The notes below the pieces were generated by a model. That model was not told where the DNA came from, did no database searches, and saw only the letters and a program-made list of their open reading frames with translations. A DNA stretch of 64,000 nt from Rhodobacteraceae bacterium QY30 (lineage in GTDB: Bacteria; Pseudomonadota; Alphaproteobacteria; Rhodobacterales; Rhodobacteraceae): positions 1,968,501 through 2,032,500 of the forward strand of contig CP023454.1 of NCBI GenBank assembly GCA_002356635.1. Direction: 5' to 3'. The translations under genes and the position numbers were made by a program. Below, one piece after another: positions 18,361-27,980 of the stretch; within the stretch, counting starts at the first letter, position 1, and the number at the start of each line of letters is the position of its first letter.

Positions 18361-19235
18361 GGCGTGATCCCTTCGGCGCGCAACAGGGCGGCGATGCCGG
18401 ACTCCATGTCATGCCGGGGCGTGAATCCGACCGCGTTCCGCAGCCGGGTGACATCGGCCTGAAGGCAGGCCGGATCCCCGACGGGCCGCGGCCGTGCACC
18501 CAGTCGGATCAGGTCCAGTCGTCCCATCTGCCGCGCCAGGGTGGCAATCATGTCCCCGACCGGAACCGCAAGGCCCGAGCCGATGTTGACCGCGCCGGTC
18601 ACAGGGCTGGCCAGCAGCGCCGCCAGCGCCTCGGCCAGGTCATCGACATGGAGGAAATCGCGCCGTTGCACGCCGTCGGTGCAATCGACGGGCTGCCCGG
18701 CCGACAAGCCCCGGATCAGATCGCCAAACAGCCGCCCCCGGGGTTCGCCGGGGCCATAGGTGAAGAAGGGCCGCGCCCAGGCAAGGCCCAACCCCAGCGA
18801 CGGACCCGCTGCCAGCGTCAGTTGCCCCAGCCGCGCCTTGGCGGCCCCATACAGGGTCGCCGGGTTCAGCGGGGCGGCTTCCGACAGCACCGATTGTCCC
18901 CAATCATATTCCGCGCAGCTTCCCACCAGCACCGCGCGCCGCCCGCCCGCCTCGGCGAAGGCGCGCAACAGCGTCAGTGTGGCCGCAACCCAATCCAGAT
19001 TGGCGGGCGTCGTCCAGCGGTCGGGTCCGTCCGCCCAGGCCAGATGCAAAAGCGTATCGGCCCGCGCCCCCGCCACCGTCCGCCGCATGGCGGCCGGTTC
19101 CAGAAGATCCACCGCGATCCCGTCCCGGCCCGACCGGGACAAGGCCAGAACCTCATACCCTCGCGCCGCCAGCGGTCCGACGGCATGGCGGCCGATCAGG
19201 CCCGTCGCCCCAGTCAGCAGCACCCGGCCCGTCAT
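18351..19235 (-). CDS. NAD(P)-dependent sugar epimerase/reductase (extended SDR)
   Basis: 294 residues from ATG 19235. The Rossmann motif GATGLIGRH and the catalytic YGAAK (Y-x3-K) are present, with a serine in GSCAEYDWG upstream. The family includes dTDP-, GDP- and CDP-sugar 4-reductases and epimerases. Overlap with the methyltransferase stop (ATGA) places it as the last enzymatic step of CDP-sugar synthesis here, most likely 4-keto reduction or 3/5-epimerisation plus reduction. Exact activity cannot be fixed. Confidence 0.85.
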   Translation of the reverse strand: MTGRVLLTGATGLIGRHAVGPLAARGYEVLALSRSGRDGIAVDLLEPAAMRRTVAGARADTLLHLAWADGPDRWTTPANLDWVAATLTLLRAFAEAGGRRAVLVGSCAEYDWGQSVLSEAAPLNPATLYGAAKARLGQLTLAAGPSLGLGLAWARPFFTYGPGEPRGRLFGDLIRGLSAGQPVDCTDGVQRRDFLHVDDLAEALAALLASPVTGAVNIGSGLAVPVGDMIATLARQMGRLDLIRLGARPRPVGDPACLQADVTRLRNAVGFTPRHDMESGIAALLRAEGITPCG

Positions 19236-20470
19236 GGCCAGACGCGGATGTCCGGCACCGCCGTCACGAAACGCGTCCCCAGTTCGGCAAGATCCGCCAT
19301 CTGTTCCGTGACTTCCGGAGCGATGTTCCAAGGCAGGATCAATACATAATCCGGCCTGTTCCGGCGCAGCGCGTTGACATCATGCACCGGAATATGGCTT
19401 CCCGGCAGCAGCGTTCCCTGCTTGGCGGGGTTCCGGTCCACACAGAAGGCGATCCGCTCGGTCCCGATGCCGCAATAGTTCAGCAGCGTGTTGCCCTTGG
19501 CCGCAGCGCCATAGGCAGCCACCGTCTTGCCATCGGCCTTGGCCCGGTCCAGAAAGCGCAGAAGGCCGCCGCGCAATGCCTCGCATCGCGCCGTGAACCC
19601 CTCGTAGCCCTCGACCCGGTCCAGCCCCGCCGCCGCCTCGTCCTGACGCACCTTGGCCACCCCCGGACGTTCTGCGCGGGATGCGCCTGCCAGACAGGCA
19701 TGGACGCGCAGCGAGCCGCCATGCGTCGGCAGTTCTTCCACGTCAAAGACCCGAAGGCCGGCGCGGGCAAAGATCTTCTCGACTGCCAGCAGCGACAGAT
19801 AGGAATAATGTTCGTGGTAGATCGTGTCGAACTGCACCTGTCGGATCAGGTTCAGCAGATGCGGGAATTCCACCGTATAGACCGCATCCCCGCTGAGAAG
19901 CGTGGCCACGCCTTTCACAAAGTCATTTATATCAGGCACATGCGCGAGGACATTAGCAGAACAGATCAAGTCTGGCCGCTTGCCTTCATCCCTCAGCCGC
20001 CGGGCAAGGCTTTCGGTAAAGAACTCGACCAGCGTCGGCACGCCCTTCTTCTCGGCCTCGGCAGCCGTATTGCCCGACGGCTCGATCCCGAGAACCGGCA
20101 CCCCCGCCTGGACGAAATACTGAAGCAGGTAGCCGTCATTCGAGGCGATCTCGATCACCAGGCTATCCGGGCCCAGTGCCAGTTCCCGCGTCATCCGTCC
20201 GGCATAGGCCCGGCAGTGCCGAAGCCAGCTGTCCGAAAAGGACGAGAAGTAGGCGTAGTGGCTGTTGAAGATCTCGGCCTCGGGGACGGCGTCATCGACC
20301 TGCACCAGCCAGCAGGACTGGCAGACCCGGGCGTGCAGCGGATAGACCGGGTCGGCGCTGTCGGCGCGATCGGGCGGAACATAGGAATTGGCCAGCGGCG
20401 AGAGGCCCAGATCGACGAGCGTCAGGGTGAGGGGCGCGCCGCAGCTGCGGCAGGTGGGGCTCTGGCTCAC
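19232..20470 (-). CDS. Sugar-nucleotide C-methyltransferase (TylC3/NovU-like, zinc-finger N-terminus)
   Basis: 412 residues in the three-part order of this family: an N-terminal zinc-binding domain with Cys7, Cys10, Cys50 and Cys53; a SAM-binding core (LVIEIASNDGYLLQYF, near residue 103); and a C-terminal domain (VAAYGAAAKGNTLLNYCG) that binds sugar nucleotide. TylC3-type enzymes add a methyl group at C-3 of a 4-keto-deoxy sugar. The loop EFPHLLNLIRQVQFDTIYHEHYSY holds the His/Glu cluster used in catalysis. Flanked by CDP-glucose 4,6-dehydratase and an SDR, it should act on a CDP-4-keto-6-deoxyhexose. Confidence 0.87.
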   Translation of the reverse strand: MSQSPTCRSCGAPLTLTLVDLGLSPLANSYVPPDRADSADPVYPLHARVCQSCWLVQVDDAVPEAEIFNSHYAYFSSFSDSWLRHCRAYAGRMTRELALGPDSLVIEIASNDGYLLQYFVQAGVPVLGIEPSGNTAAEAEKKGVPTLVEFFTESLARRLRDEGKRPDLICSANVLAHVPDINDFVKGVATLLSGDAVYTVEFPHLLNLIRQVQFDTIYHEHYSYLSLLAVEKIFARAGLRVFDVEELPTHGGSLRVHACLAGASRAERPGVAKVRQDEAAAGLDRVEGYEGFTARCEALRGGLLRFLDRAKADGKTVAAYGAAAKGNTLLNYCGIGTERIAFCVDRNPAKQGTLLPGSHIPVHDVNALRRNRPDYVLILPWNIAPEVTEQMADLAELGTRFVTAVPDIRVWP

Positions 20471-21546
20471 GGTCTTTCCTTTGAAAGCATCTGTTCATAA
20501 AGGACGATCTGTTCGGCGCAAAGGTCGCGGGCCGGGCGGCCACTGGCCCAACCGGCGTACCAGCCTGCGGTCAGGCGCACGCAGTCGTCAAAGCCGGTCG
20601 CAGGCACCCAGCCCAGGCCCAGGCGCGCCTTGGTGCAATCCAGCCGCAGCATCTTGGCTTCGTGAAGCGTCGCGGCGGATGGATCAAGGTCGATCCGTCC
20701 GCGCCCCAACGCCGCCACGACTGCCTCGGCCACCTCCAGCACGGCGCGTTCGTCGCGCCGGTCGGGCCCGAAGTTCCAGCCGCCCGTCGCGTTGTCATTC
20801 CCCTCGCTCAGCCGTTCGGCCAGCATCAGGTAACCGCGCAGGGGTTCCAGGACATGCTGCCAGGGCCGCACCGACCCGGGCGCGCGGAGCGTCACCTGGC
20901 CCGTTGGACCAAGGCAGCCGCGCACGATGTCGGGCACCAGCCGGTCTTCGGACCAGTCGCCGCCGCCGATCACATTCCCCGCCCGCCCCATCGCCACCCG
21001 CGCCGGATGGTCGCCCAAGGGCGCATAGAAGCTGGCCGCCATCGCGGCGGCGGCAATTTCGGTCGCGCCCTTGGAGGCCGAATAGGGATCGCGCCCGCCC
21101 ATCGGATCGGTTTCTCGATAGCCCCAGATCTGTTCGGTGTTGTCGTAGCACTTGTCCGATGTGACGATAACCATGGCCCGCAGATCCGGGCAGGACCGCG
21201 CCGCGTCCATCAGGTTCACCGTGCCGGTAACATTGCTGGCGAAGGTCTCGACCGGGTTGCGGTAGGATCGCCGCACCAGCGCCTGCGCCGCCAGGTGCAG
21301 GATCACCTGCGGACGCGCCTCGGCCAAGGTCCGGTCCAGCGCGGCACGGTCGTTCAGGTCGGCGATGACCGACCGGACAGAGGTCATGCCCAGCAGCGAC
21401 CAGAGGTTCGGCTGGGTCTCTGGTGCCAGGGCATAACCCGTGACCTGCGCCCCCAGCCGGTCCAGCCAGGCGGCCAGCCACGCTCCCTTGAAGCCGGTGT
21501 GCCCGGTCAGCAGCACCCGACGGCCTTGCCAGAAGCCCGGCGTCAC
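20467..21546 (-). CDS. rfbG: CDP-glucose 4,6-dehydratase
   Basis: 359 residues from GTG 21546, which overlaps the rfbF stop as GTGA; a longer in-frame start at 21582 would lie inside rfbF and is less likely. The N-terminal motif TGHTGFKGAWL and YSASK (Y-x3-K) are diagnostic of RfbG rather than of dTDP- or GDP-dehydratases. It converts CDP-glucose to CDP-4-keto-6-deoxyglucose using bound NAD. It is the second gene of a four-gene overlapping sugar operon. No RfbH-type 3-dehydrase is present, so a 3,6-dideoxy sugar is not predicted. Confidence 0.93.
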   Translation of the reverse strand: MTPGFWQGRRVLLTGHTGFKGAWLAAWLDRLGAQVTGYALAPETQPNLWSLLGMTSVRSVIADLNDRAALDRTLAEARPQVILHLAAQALVRRSYRNPVETFASNVTGTVNLMDAARSCPDLRAMVIVTSDKCYDNTEQIWGYRETDPMGGRDPYSASKGATEIAAAAMAASFYAPLGDHPARVAMGRAGNVIGGGDWSEDRLVPDIVRGCLGPTGQVTLRAPGSVRPWQHVLEPLRGYLMLAERLSEGNDNATGGWNFGPDRRDERAVLEVAEAVVAALGRGRIDLDPSAATLHEAKMLRLDCTKARLGLGWVPATGFDDCVRLTAGWYAGWASGRPARDLCAEQIVLYEQMLSKERP

Positions 21547-22316
21547 GACCAGACCTTCCACGGCGCCCGGCCGCCGGCCCAATGTTCCTCAAGCTCCTGT
21601 CGTTCGCGCACCGTGTCCATCGGCTGCCAGAAGCCCTTGTGTTCCCAGGCGGCCAGCTGACCTTCGGCGGCCAGGTTGCGCAACGGCGCCTGCTCCCAGA
21701 TCGTCTCGTCGCCGTCCAGATAGCGGCCCACCTTCGGGGACAGCACGAAGAAGCCGCCGTTGATCAGGCCGCCTTCGCCCACCGGCTTTTCCGAGAAGTC
21801 CGCGACCGTCGCCCCTTCCAGCCGCAACTGCCCGAAGCGACGCGGCGGCGGCACGGCGGTGACGGTAGCAAGCTTGCCATGCGCATGATGAAAGGCGATC
21901 GAGCCCCTGATGTCGATGTCGCCCACCCCGTCTCCGTAGGTCAGGCAGAAGGCATCGTCGTCCTGCAGATGCGGCAGCACCCGCGCCAGGCGGCCGCCCG
22001 TCATCGAATTCTGGCCCGTGTCGATCAGCGTCACCCGCCAGGGCTCGGACGTGTTTCGGATCACCTCCATGCTGCCCTTCGACAGATCGACTGTGATGTC
22101 GGACATATGCATGAAATAATTGGCAAAATATTCCTTGATGACATAGCCGCGATAGCCAAGGCAGATCACGAAGTCATTGATGCCATGCGCGCCATAGATC
22201 TTCATGATGTGCCACAGGATCGGCCGGCCGCCGATTTCGACCATCGGCTTCGGGATGCGGACGGTTTCCTCGGCCAGCCGCGTCCCAAGGCCCCCCGCCA
22301 GAATGACGCATTTCAT
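21543..22316 (-). CDS. rfbF: Glucose-1-phosphate cytidylyltransferase
   Basis: 257 residues from ATG 22316, the usual family length. The nucleotidyltransferase signature GGLGTRLAEETVRIPKPM and the later FCLTYGDGVGDIDI (metal-binding Asp) are clear. It makes CDP-glucose from CTP and glucose-1-phosphate, committing carbon to the CDP-sugar branch. It is first in the operon rfbF-rfbG-methyltransferase-SDR-gtrA. The 235 bases upstream carry no gene and should hold the promoter, though I see no convincing -35/-10 pair. Confidence 0.94.
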   Translation of the reverse strand: MKCVILAGGLGTRLAEETVRIPKPMVEIGGRPILWHIMKIYGAHGINDFVICLGYRGYVIKEYFANYFMHMSDITVDLSKGSMEVIRNTSEPWRVTLIDTGQNSMTGGRLARVLPHLQDDDAFCLTYGDGVGDIDIRGSIAFHHAHGKLATVTAVPPPRRFGQLRLEGATVADFSEKPVGEGGLINGGFFVLSPKVGRYLDGDETIWEQAPLRNLAAEGQLAAWEHKGFWQPMDTVRERQELEEHWAGGRAPWKVWS

Positions 22317-22551
22317 CTTGGGCCACCTCTCAAGCAACACGCGCCGGTGCGGACGGTCCGAAGGCCGCCCTGACCCGGCTGGGAACAGGACCGGTCCACA
22401 TGACCGGCACGGGTATCATTACAAGCAGATTCCGGACGGTTTGACGACACCAACCGCAAGGAAAACAGCGCGGGCCGCCCGACGCGCCGACAGTGGGGAC
22501 GCGGCTCCGCCATTGTCGCGCAGTCTGCGACAAGACGCGGGGACCGCGGCC

Positions 22552-23394
22552 CTACGGATGCAGCACCCGCGCCGCCTGACGCCGTGCCACCCGTTCGCGG
22601 ATGGCATCGACGCTGACGACCGGGGTCGCGGCGAAAAGCTGGCGGGTGTAGGGATGTTTGGGGTCGGCAAACAGCGCCTCCCGGCTGCCCTGCTCCACCG
22701 CCTCGCCCTTCGACAGGACCATCACCTCATCCGCGATGTGGCGGACAACCGACAGGTCGTGGCTGATGAAGACGTAGGTCAGCTGGAATTCCTCCTGCAG
22801 GTCGCCCAGCAGGTTCAAGACCTGCGCCTGCACCGACAAGTCCAGCGCCGAAACCGGTTCGTCCAGCACCAGAAGCGCCGGGTTGAGCATAAGGGCGCGG
22901 GCGATGGCGATGCGCTGGCGCTGACCGCCCGAGAACATGTGCGGGTAGCGGTTGAAATGTTCAGGCGCGAGGCCGACCTTGGTCAGCATCGCCTCGGCCC
23001 GGGCACGGCGTTCGTCGCCCGACAGGGGCGTGTTCAGCAGCAATGGCTCCATCAGCACGTCGCCGACCTTCTGGCGCGGGTTCAGACTGCCGTAGGGGTT
23101 CTGGAACACCATCTGCACCTTCGATCGCAGCGCAGGCGTGATGCGCTGGCGGGAGATGTCGATCGCCTGCCCCTCGATCTTCAGCGTGCCGCCTGATTGC
23201 GGGTCGATCAGCGCGATGATCCGCGCCAGCGTCGACTTGCCCGAGCCGGATTCGCCGACGATGGCCAGGGTCTTGCCGCGTTCCAGCTGGAAATCCACGC
23301 CCTTGACGGCGCGCACGGCCTTCCAGCCGCCCAGAAAACCTTCGCGGACCTGATAATCCTGGGTGATGCCCCGGCCTTCAAGAACGATGGTCAT
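22552..23394 (-). CDS. dppF: Peptide ABC transporter ATP-binding protein
   Basis: 280 residues. Walker [13 protein letters not shown], signature [15 protein letters not shown] and Walker [13 protein letters not shown] are all intact. The C-terminal extension ([12 protein letters not shown]) is that of Opp/Dpp ATPases. It is the last gene of the dpp operon and starts 4 bases inside dppD. It would form a heterodimer with DppD on the cytoplasmic side of DppBC. Confidence 0.92.
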   Translation of the reverse strand: MTIVLEGRGITQDYQVREGFLGGWKAVRAVKGVDFQLERGKTLAIVGESGSGKSTLARIIALIDPQSGGTLKIEGQAIDISRQRITPALRSKVQMVFQNPYGSLNPRQKVGDVLMEPLLLNTPLSGDERRARAEAMLTKVGLAPEHFNRYPHMFSGGQRQRIAIARALMLNPALLVLDEPVSALDLSVQAQVLNLLGDLQEEFQLTYVFISHDLSVVRHIADEVMVLSKGEAVEQGSREALFADPKHPYTRQLFAATPVVSVDAIRERVARRQAARVLHP

Positions 23395-24245
23395 TTCAAA
23401 CCCTCCGCCGCGGTAGCTTCCACCGCCATGAAATCGGCCACCGTGGGCAACCGGCCACCGGTCGCGTTTTCGGGCAGCGCGGACAGTAGCGCGCGGGTAT
23501 AGGGGTTCTGGGGCGCGGAAAACAGGCTCAGCACATCGGCTTCTTCCATCTTCCGGCCCTTGTATTGCACGACCACACGGTCGGCGGTTTCCGCCACCAC
23601 CCCCATGTCATGCGTGATCAGGATCAGCGCCATGCCGTAGCGTTCCTGAAGCGCCATCAGCAGATCCAGGATCTGCTTCTGGATCGTCACGTCCAGCGCC
23701 GTCGTCGGTTCATCCGCGATCAGCAGACGCGGGTCCGAGGCGATGGCCATGGCGATCATCACCCGCTGGCACTGCCCGCCCGACATCTGGTGCGGATAGG
23801 CATTGATCTTGCGTTCCGGTTCGGGAATACCTACGGCGCGGAACAGCTCCAGCGCCCGGGCGCGGGCGGCGCGGCGATCGAGCCCGAGGTTGATGCGCAG
23901 CACCTCCTCGATCTGGAAGCCCACCGTGAAGGACGGATTCAAGGACGCGATGGGTTCCTGGAAAATCATGGTGATTTCGCGCCCGATGATCCGCCGGCGT
24001 TCGGCCGGTGACAGGCGCAGAAGGTCCTGCCCGTCATAGGTCATCTGATCGGCGGTGACGGTTGCGGTATCGGGCAAAAGCCCCATGACCGCCAGCATCG
24101 CCACCGACTTGCCCGAGCCGGATTCGCCGACGATCGCCAGCACCTCGCCCTTGTCGACGCTGATGTCCACGCCATCGACGGCAGTGAAGGCACCCGAAGC
24201 GGTGGCGAAACGCACCGTGAGGTTCTTGATGGTCAGAAGCGCCAT
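23391..24245 (-). CDS. dppD: Peptide ABC transporter ATP-binding protein
   Basis: 284 residues with Walker [12 protein letters not shown], signature [15 protein letters not shown] and Walker [13 protein letters not shown]. It is shorter than the 325-330 residues common for DppD: the C-terminal cysteine-rich part that holds a 4Fe-4S cluster in some homologues is absent, and it ends shortly after [12 protein letters not shown]. One base separates it from dppC upstream. Confidence 0.92.
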   Translation of the reverse strand: MALLTIKNLTVRFATASGAFTAVDGVDISVDKGEVLAIVGESGSGKSVAMLAVMGLLPDTATVTADQMTYDGQDLLRLSPAERRRIIGREITMIFQEPIASLNPSFTVGFQIEEVLRINLGLDRRAARARALELFRAVGIPEPERKINAYPHQMSGGQCQRVMIAMAIASDPRLLIADEPTTALDVTIQKQILDLLMALQERYGMALILITHDMGVVAETADRVVVQYKGRKMEEADVLSLFSAPQNPYTRALLSALPENATGGRLPTVADFMAVEATAAEGLK

Positions 24246-24246
24246 G

Positions 24247-25179
24247 TCAGCTCCGCTTCAGCTTGGGGTCGAGCGCGTCGCGCAGGCCGTCGCCCATGAG
24301 GTTGATCGCCAGCACCGAAATCAGGATGGCAAGGCCGGGAAAGGTCACGACCCACCAGGCGCGCAGGATGAATTCGCGCGCCTCGGCCAGCATGGTGCCC
24401 CATTCGGATGCCGGGGGCTGCGCGCCCATCCCCAGAAAGCCCAGCGCGGCACTGTCCAGCACGGCCGACGAAAACGACAGCGTCGCCTGCACGATCAGGG
24501 GGGCAAGGCAGTTCGGCAGGATCGTCTTGAACATCAGCCGCAAGGGCCCCGCCCCGGCCATCTTCGCCGCCGTGACGTATTCGCGTGCCTTTTCGCCCAT
24601 CACCGCCGCACGGGTCAGGCGGGCGAAATGCGGCTGGTAGACGATGGCGATGGCGATCATCGCGTTCGTCAGCCCCGGCCCCAGCACGGCGACCAGCACC
24701 AGCGCCAGCAGAAGCGACGGAAAGGCCAGGACCACATCCATCACCCGCATGATGACCGCATCGACCCAGCCACCGAAGAAGCCTGCCAGAAGCCCGATGA
24801 TGATGCCGCCGATCAGCGCGATGGCGACCACGACCACACCGATGAACAGCGAATATTGCGCGCCATAGATCAGGCGGGACAGCATGTCGCGGCCCACGGC
24901 ATCGGTGCCCAGCAGGAAGCCGGGCTTGCCGCCCTCTTGCCAGATTGGCGGGGCCAGGAGCGCGTCGCGGAACTGCTGCGTGGGGTCATGGGGCGCCAGC
25001 AAGGGCGCGAAGACGGCGGCCAGCACCATGAGCACGAAGACGACAAGGCCGATAACGGCACCGCGGTTCTGGCGGAAGTGGAACCAGAAATCGGCCAGCA
25101 TCCGGCGGCGGATGGCCGCGTCGCTTAGCCGAACAACGGGTTCGGCGGTGACACCCTGAGGGGCGGGAGCAGCGGTCAT
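24247..25179 (-). CDS. dppC: Peptide ABC transporter permease
   Basis: 310 residues; a cytoplasmic N-terminus with an OppC_N segment ([19 protein letters not shown]), then six membrane helices. The EAA loop for contact with the ATPases is seen at [19 protein letters not shown]. The sequence [20 protein letters not shown] is typical of DppC/OppC. It overlaps dppB by 4 bases. Confidence 0.93.
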   Translation of the reverse strand: MTAAPAPQGVTAEPVVRLSDAAIRRRMLADFWFHFRQNRGAVIGLVVFVLMVLAAVFAPLLAPHDPTQQFRDALLAPPIWQEGGKPGFLLGTDAVGRDMLSRLIYGAQYSLFIGVVVVAIALIGGIIIGLLAGFFGGWVDAVIMRVMDVVLAFPSLLLALVLVAVLGPGLTNAMIAIAIVYQPHFARLTRAAVMGEKAREYVTAAKMAGAGPLRLMFKTILPNCLAPLIVQATLSFSSAVLDSAALGFLGMGAQPPASEWGTMLAEAREFILRAWWVVTFPGLAILISVLAINLMGDGLRDALDPKLKRS

Positions 25180-26183
25180 TTGTGACGGATCCTCGGATTG
25201 ATCAGGCCATAGGTCAGGTCAACCAGCAGGTTGACCACCATCACCAGCGCGGCAATCAGCAAAAGGCCCGACTGCACCACCGGGTAATCCCGGCGAGAGA
25301 TGGAATCGATCATCCACTTGCCGATGCCGGGCCAGGAAAAGATCGTCTCGGTCAGGATCGCGCCCGCCATCAGCACGCCGATTTGCAGGCCGATGGTGGT
25401 GATGACCGGGATCATGGCATTCCGCAGCGCGTGGACCCCCACCACCCGGCGCGTGGGCATCCCCTTGGCCTTGGCGGTGCGGACGTAATCCTCGCCCATC
25501 ACCTCAAGCATGGCGGACCGGGTCTGCCGCGCAATGACGGCAAGCGGGATCGTCGCCAGCACCACGGCCGGCAGGATCAGGTGCTGCGCGGCGGACAGGA
25601 AGGCGCCCTTCTGCCCCGACAGCAGGCTGTCGATCAGCATGAAGCCCGTGACCTGCGGGAAGAAATACAGAAGCGAGATGCGCCCCGAAACCGGCGTCCA
25701 TTGCAGGATGCCGGAAAAGAAGATGATCAGCAGAAGCCCCCACCAGAAGATCGGCATGGAAAAGCCGACCAGCGCCCCGGTCATGGAAATCTGGTCGAAC
25801 CATGACCCGCGCTTGATCGCCGCCAGCACCCCCACCGGCACACCCACCAGCGTCGCGATCAGGATGGCGACCAGCCCCAGTTCGACCGTCGCCGGGAACA
25901 GGGTAAGGAATTCGGCCAGCACGGGCTTCTTGGTCACGATCGAATTGCCGAAGTCCCCCTGCATGAGCCGCCCGAGGAAATCGAAATACTGCGCCCAGAC
26001 CGGCTTGTCGAAGCCAAGCTGCGCCGAAAGTTCGGCGTGGCGTTCGGGCGTGATGCCACGTTCACCGGCCATCAGAAGAACGGGATCGCCGGGCAGGACG
26101 CGCACGAAGCTGAAGGCGATGATGGTGATGCCAAGAAACGTCGGCACCAGATAGAGGAGCTTCCCGAGGAGGAACCTGAACAT
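25176..26183 (-). CDS. dppB: Peptide ABC transporter permease
   Basis: 335 residues, with six membrane helices and the DppB/OppB opening (FLLGKLLYLVPTFLGITIIAF). The EAA loop reads EDYVRTAKAKGMPTRRVVG. It begins 66 bases after dppA, with a stable hairpin in the gap. With DppC it forms the channel for di- or oligopeptides delivered by DppA. Confidence 0.93.
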   Translation of the reverse strand: MFRFLLGKLLYLVPTFLGITIIAFSFVRVLPGDPVLLMAGERGITPERHAELSAQLGFDKPVWAQYFDFLGRLMQGDFGNSIVTKKPVLAEFLTLFPATVELGLVAILIATLVGVPVGVLAAIKRGSWFDQISMTGALVGFSMPIFWWGLLLIIFFSGILQWTPVSGRISLLYFFPQVTGFMLIDSLLSGQKGAFLSAAQHLILPAVVLATIPLAVIARQTRSAMLEVMGEDYVRTAKAKGMPTRRVVGVHALRNAMIPVITTIGLQIGVLMAGAILTETIFSWPGIGKWMIDSISRRDYPVVQSGLLLIAALVMVVNLLVDLTYGLINPRIRHK

Positions 26184-26200
26184 CTGTGTTTTCCCCTGTC

Positions 26201-26229
26201 GGACGCGCGAGGGCTTTCCCCGCGCGTCC
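26201..26229 (-). other. GC-rich hairpin between dppA and dppB
   Basis: Arms 26201-26213 and 26218-26229 pair over 12 bases with one bulged base and a 4-base loop. In the transcribed (minus) direction no T-run follows, so it is unlikely to be a full terminator. Placement just after a binding-protein gene is the classic spot for an mRNA-protecting or attenuating stem that keeps dppA expression above the permeases. Confidence 0.6.
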
Positions 26230-26249
26230 GGTTTTGGTCCGGTTCGGAC

Positions 26250-27854
26250 TTATTCGGCGATATCGACGGTTTCGAAGGTGAAATCGCCCAGCGGGCTCAT
26301 GACAAAGCCCGAAACCTTGTTCGACATGGGCACATATTGCGTCGAATGGCCCAGCGTCGCCCAGGGCGCCTGATCCTTGAAGATCACCTGCGCTTCTTCG
26401 TAAAGCTTGGTCCGCTCGGCCACATCGCTGGACTGCTTGGCCTTCGCCAGCAGGTCCGAGAAGTCCTTGTTGCACCAGAAGGCGCGGTTCGCCCCGCCTT
26501 CGCCGGCGGCAGCGCAGGACAGAAGCACGCTCAGGAAGTTGTCGGGGTCGCCGTTGTCGCCCGTCCAGCCCAGGATCACGGCGCCGTCACGGCCCGCTTC
26601 CATCGACTTCTTGAGGTATTCGCCCCATTCGTAGCTGACGATTTCAACCTTCACGCCGACCTTGGCGAAGTCTTCCTGGATCAGTTCCGCCGTGCGGCGG
26701 GCGTTTGGCATGTAGGGACGCTGCACCGGCATCGCCCAGACCTTCATCGACAGGTCCTTGACGCCTTCTTCCTCAAGCATCTTCTTGGCGGCTTCGGGAT
26801 CGTAGGGATCGTCCTGGATCGCGTCGTTGTAGGACCACATGGTCGGCGGGATCGGGTTCTTGGCGACCTGGCCTGCACCCTGGAACACGGCGTCGATGAT
26901 CGCCTGCTTGTTCATCGCCATGTTCAGCGCCTTGCGGACCTTCGGGTTGTCGAAGGGCGCGACGGTGGTGTTGTAGGCCAGGTAGGCCACGTTCAGGCCG
27001 GCCTGTTCGTCGACCTTCAGATTGTTATCGGCCTTGATCGCGGCGACATCGGCCGGCGCCGGATAGGGCATCAGGTGGCATTCGCCCGCCTTCAGCTTTT
27101 GTAGGCGCACCGCGGCGTCCGGCGTGATCGCAAAGACCAGATCGTCGATCTTCGGCGCTTCGCCCCAGTAATCCGGGTTCTTCTGGTACCGGATCACGGC
27201 GTCCTTCTGATAGGCCACGAACTTGAAGGGTCCGGTGCCGATCGGCAGGTTGTTGAAATCTTCCTTGGTGCCGGCCTTCTCCAGCGCGTCCGCGAATTCC
27301 TTGGACACGATCGAGGCGAAGGACATCGCGATGTCAGCCAGGAAGGGCGCTTCGGGACGGGTCAGCACGATCTTGACGGTGTTGTCGTCAACCTTGACCA
27401 CTTCCTTGATCAGCGACGGCATTTCCATCGAGGTGTAGTATTCGTAGGTGATGCCCGCGATATACTGATGCCAGGGATTGTCCTTGTTGCCCTGACGGTC
27501 GAAGCTGAAGATCACGTCATCGGCGTTGAAGTCGCGGGTCGGCGTGAACTTTTCGTTCGACTGCCATTTCACGCCCTTGCGCAGATGGAAGGTGTATTCC
27601 AGCCCGTCTGCGGAAATTTCCCAGCTTTCGGCCAGGCCGGGCTCGATTTCGGTCGTGCCTTTCTTGAATTCCACCAGACGGTTGAACACCGGATGGGCCG
27701 AGGCATCAAATGTGGTGCCGGAGGTATAGGGCGCCGGGTCGAAGCCTTCGGGCGAGGCTTCCGAGCAATAGACGAAGGTCTTGGCCATAGCCGGAACCGC
27801 CGCCCCCAGCGCAATGGCCGAGGCAGCGATGAGGCTGCGCGTCAGAATGTTCAT
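26250..27854 (-). CDS. dppA: Periplasmic dipeptide-binding protein (SBP family 5)
   Basis: 534 residues. Signal peptide 1-24 ends at AMA; the mature start KTFVYCSEASPEGFDP is the DppA hallmark, and the protein has the usual 530-535 residue length. It should capture di- or short peptides, or heme or aminolevulinate as some DppA do, and deliver them to DppBCDF. A ribosome site AAAGGA precedes the ATG. A Xaa-Pro peptidase gene lies 126 bases upstream on the same strand, which supports a peptide-use operon. Confidence 0.93.
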   Translation of the reverse strand: MNILTRSLIAASAIALGAAVPAMAKTFVYCSEASPEGFDPAPYTSGTTFDASAHPVFNRLVEFKKGTTEIEPGLAESWEISADGLEYTFHLRKGVKWQSNEKFTPTRDFNADDVIFSFDRQGNKDNPWHQYIAGITYEYYTSMEMPSLIKEVVKVDDNTVKIVLTRPEAPFLADIAMSFASIVSKEFADALEKAGTKEDFNNLPIGTGPFKFVAYQKDAVIRYQKNPDYWGEAPKIDDLVFAITPDAAVRLQKLKAGECHLMPYPAPADVAAIKADNNLKVDEQAGLNVAYLAYNTTVAPFDNPKVRKALNMAMNKQAIIDAVFQGAGQVAKNPIPPTMWSYNDAIQDDPYDPEAAKKMLEEEGVKDLSMKVWAMPVQRPYMPNARRTAELIQEDFAKVGVKVEIVSYEWGEYLKKSMEAGRDGAVILGWTGDNGDPDNFLSVLLSCAAAGEGGANRAFWCNKDFSDLLAKAKQSSDVAERTKLYEEAQVIFKDQAPWATLGHSTQYVPMSNKVSGFVMSPLGDFTFETVDIAE

Positions 27855-27980
27855 GTCGTCTGTCCTTTCACTCTCTGTTGATCGTGATCCGGCCTTGCTC
27901 TGGCCGGATGTTGATCCCGTCAGGCATGGATCGCCGGGCGGGAATTCCTGCGCCGCGCCGAAAGGGGCGCCTGCGGGTGT

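Noticed and set aside
22513-22533. Seven-base stem TTGTCGC/GCGACAA between dppF and rfbF as a terminator
   Set aside because: No T-run in either direction and a 7-base loop; it could be a minor operator but evidence is too thin.
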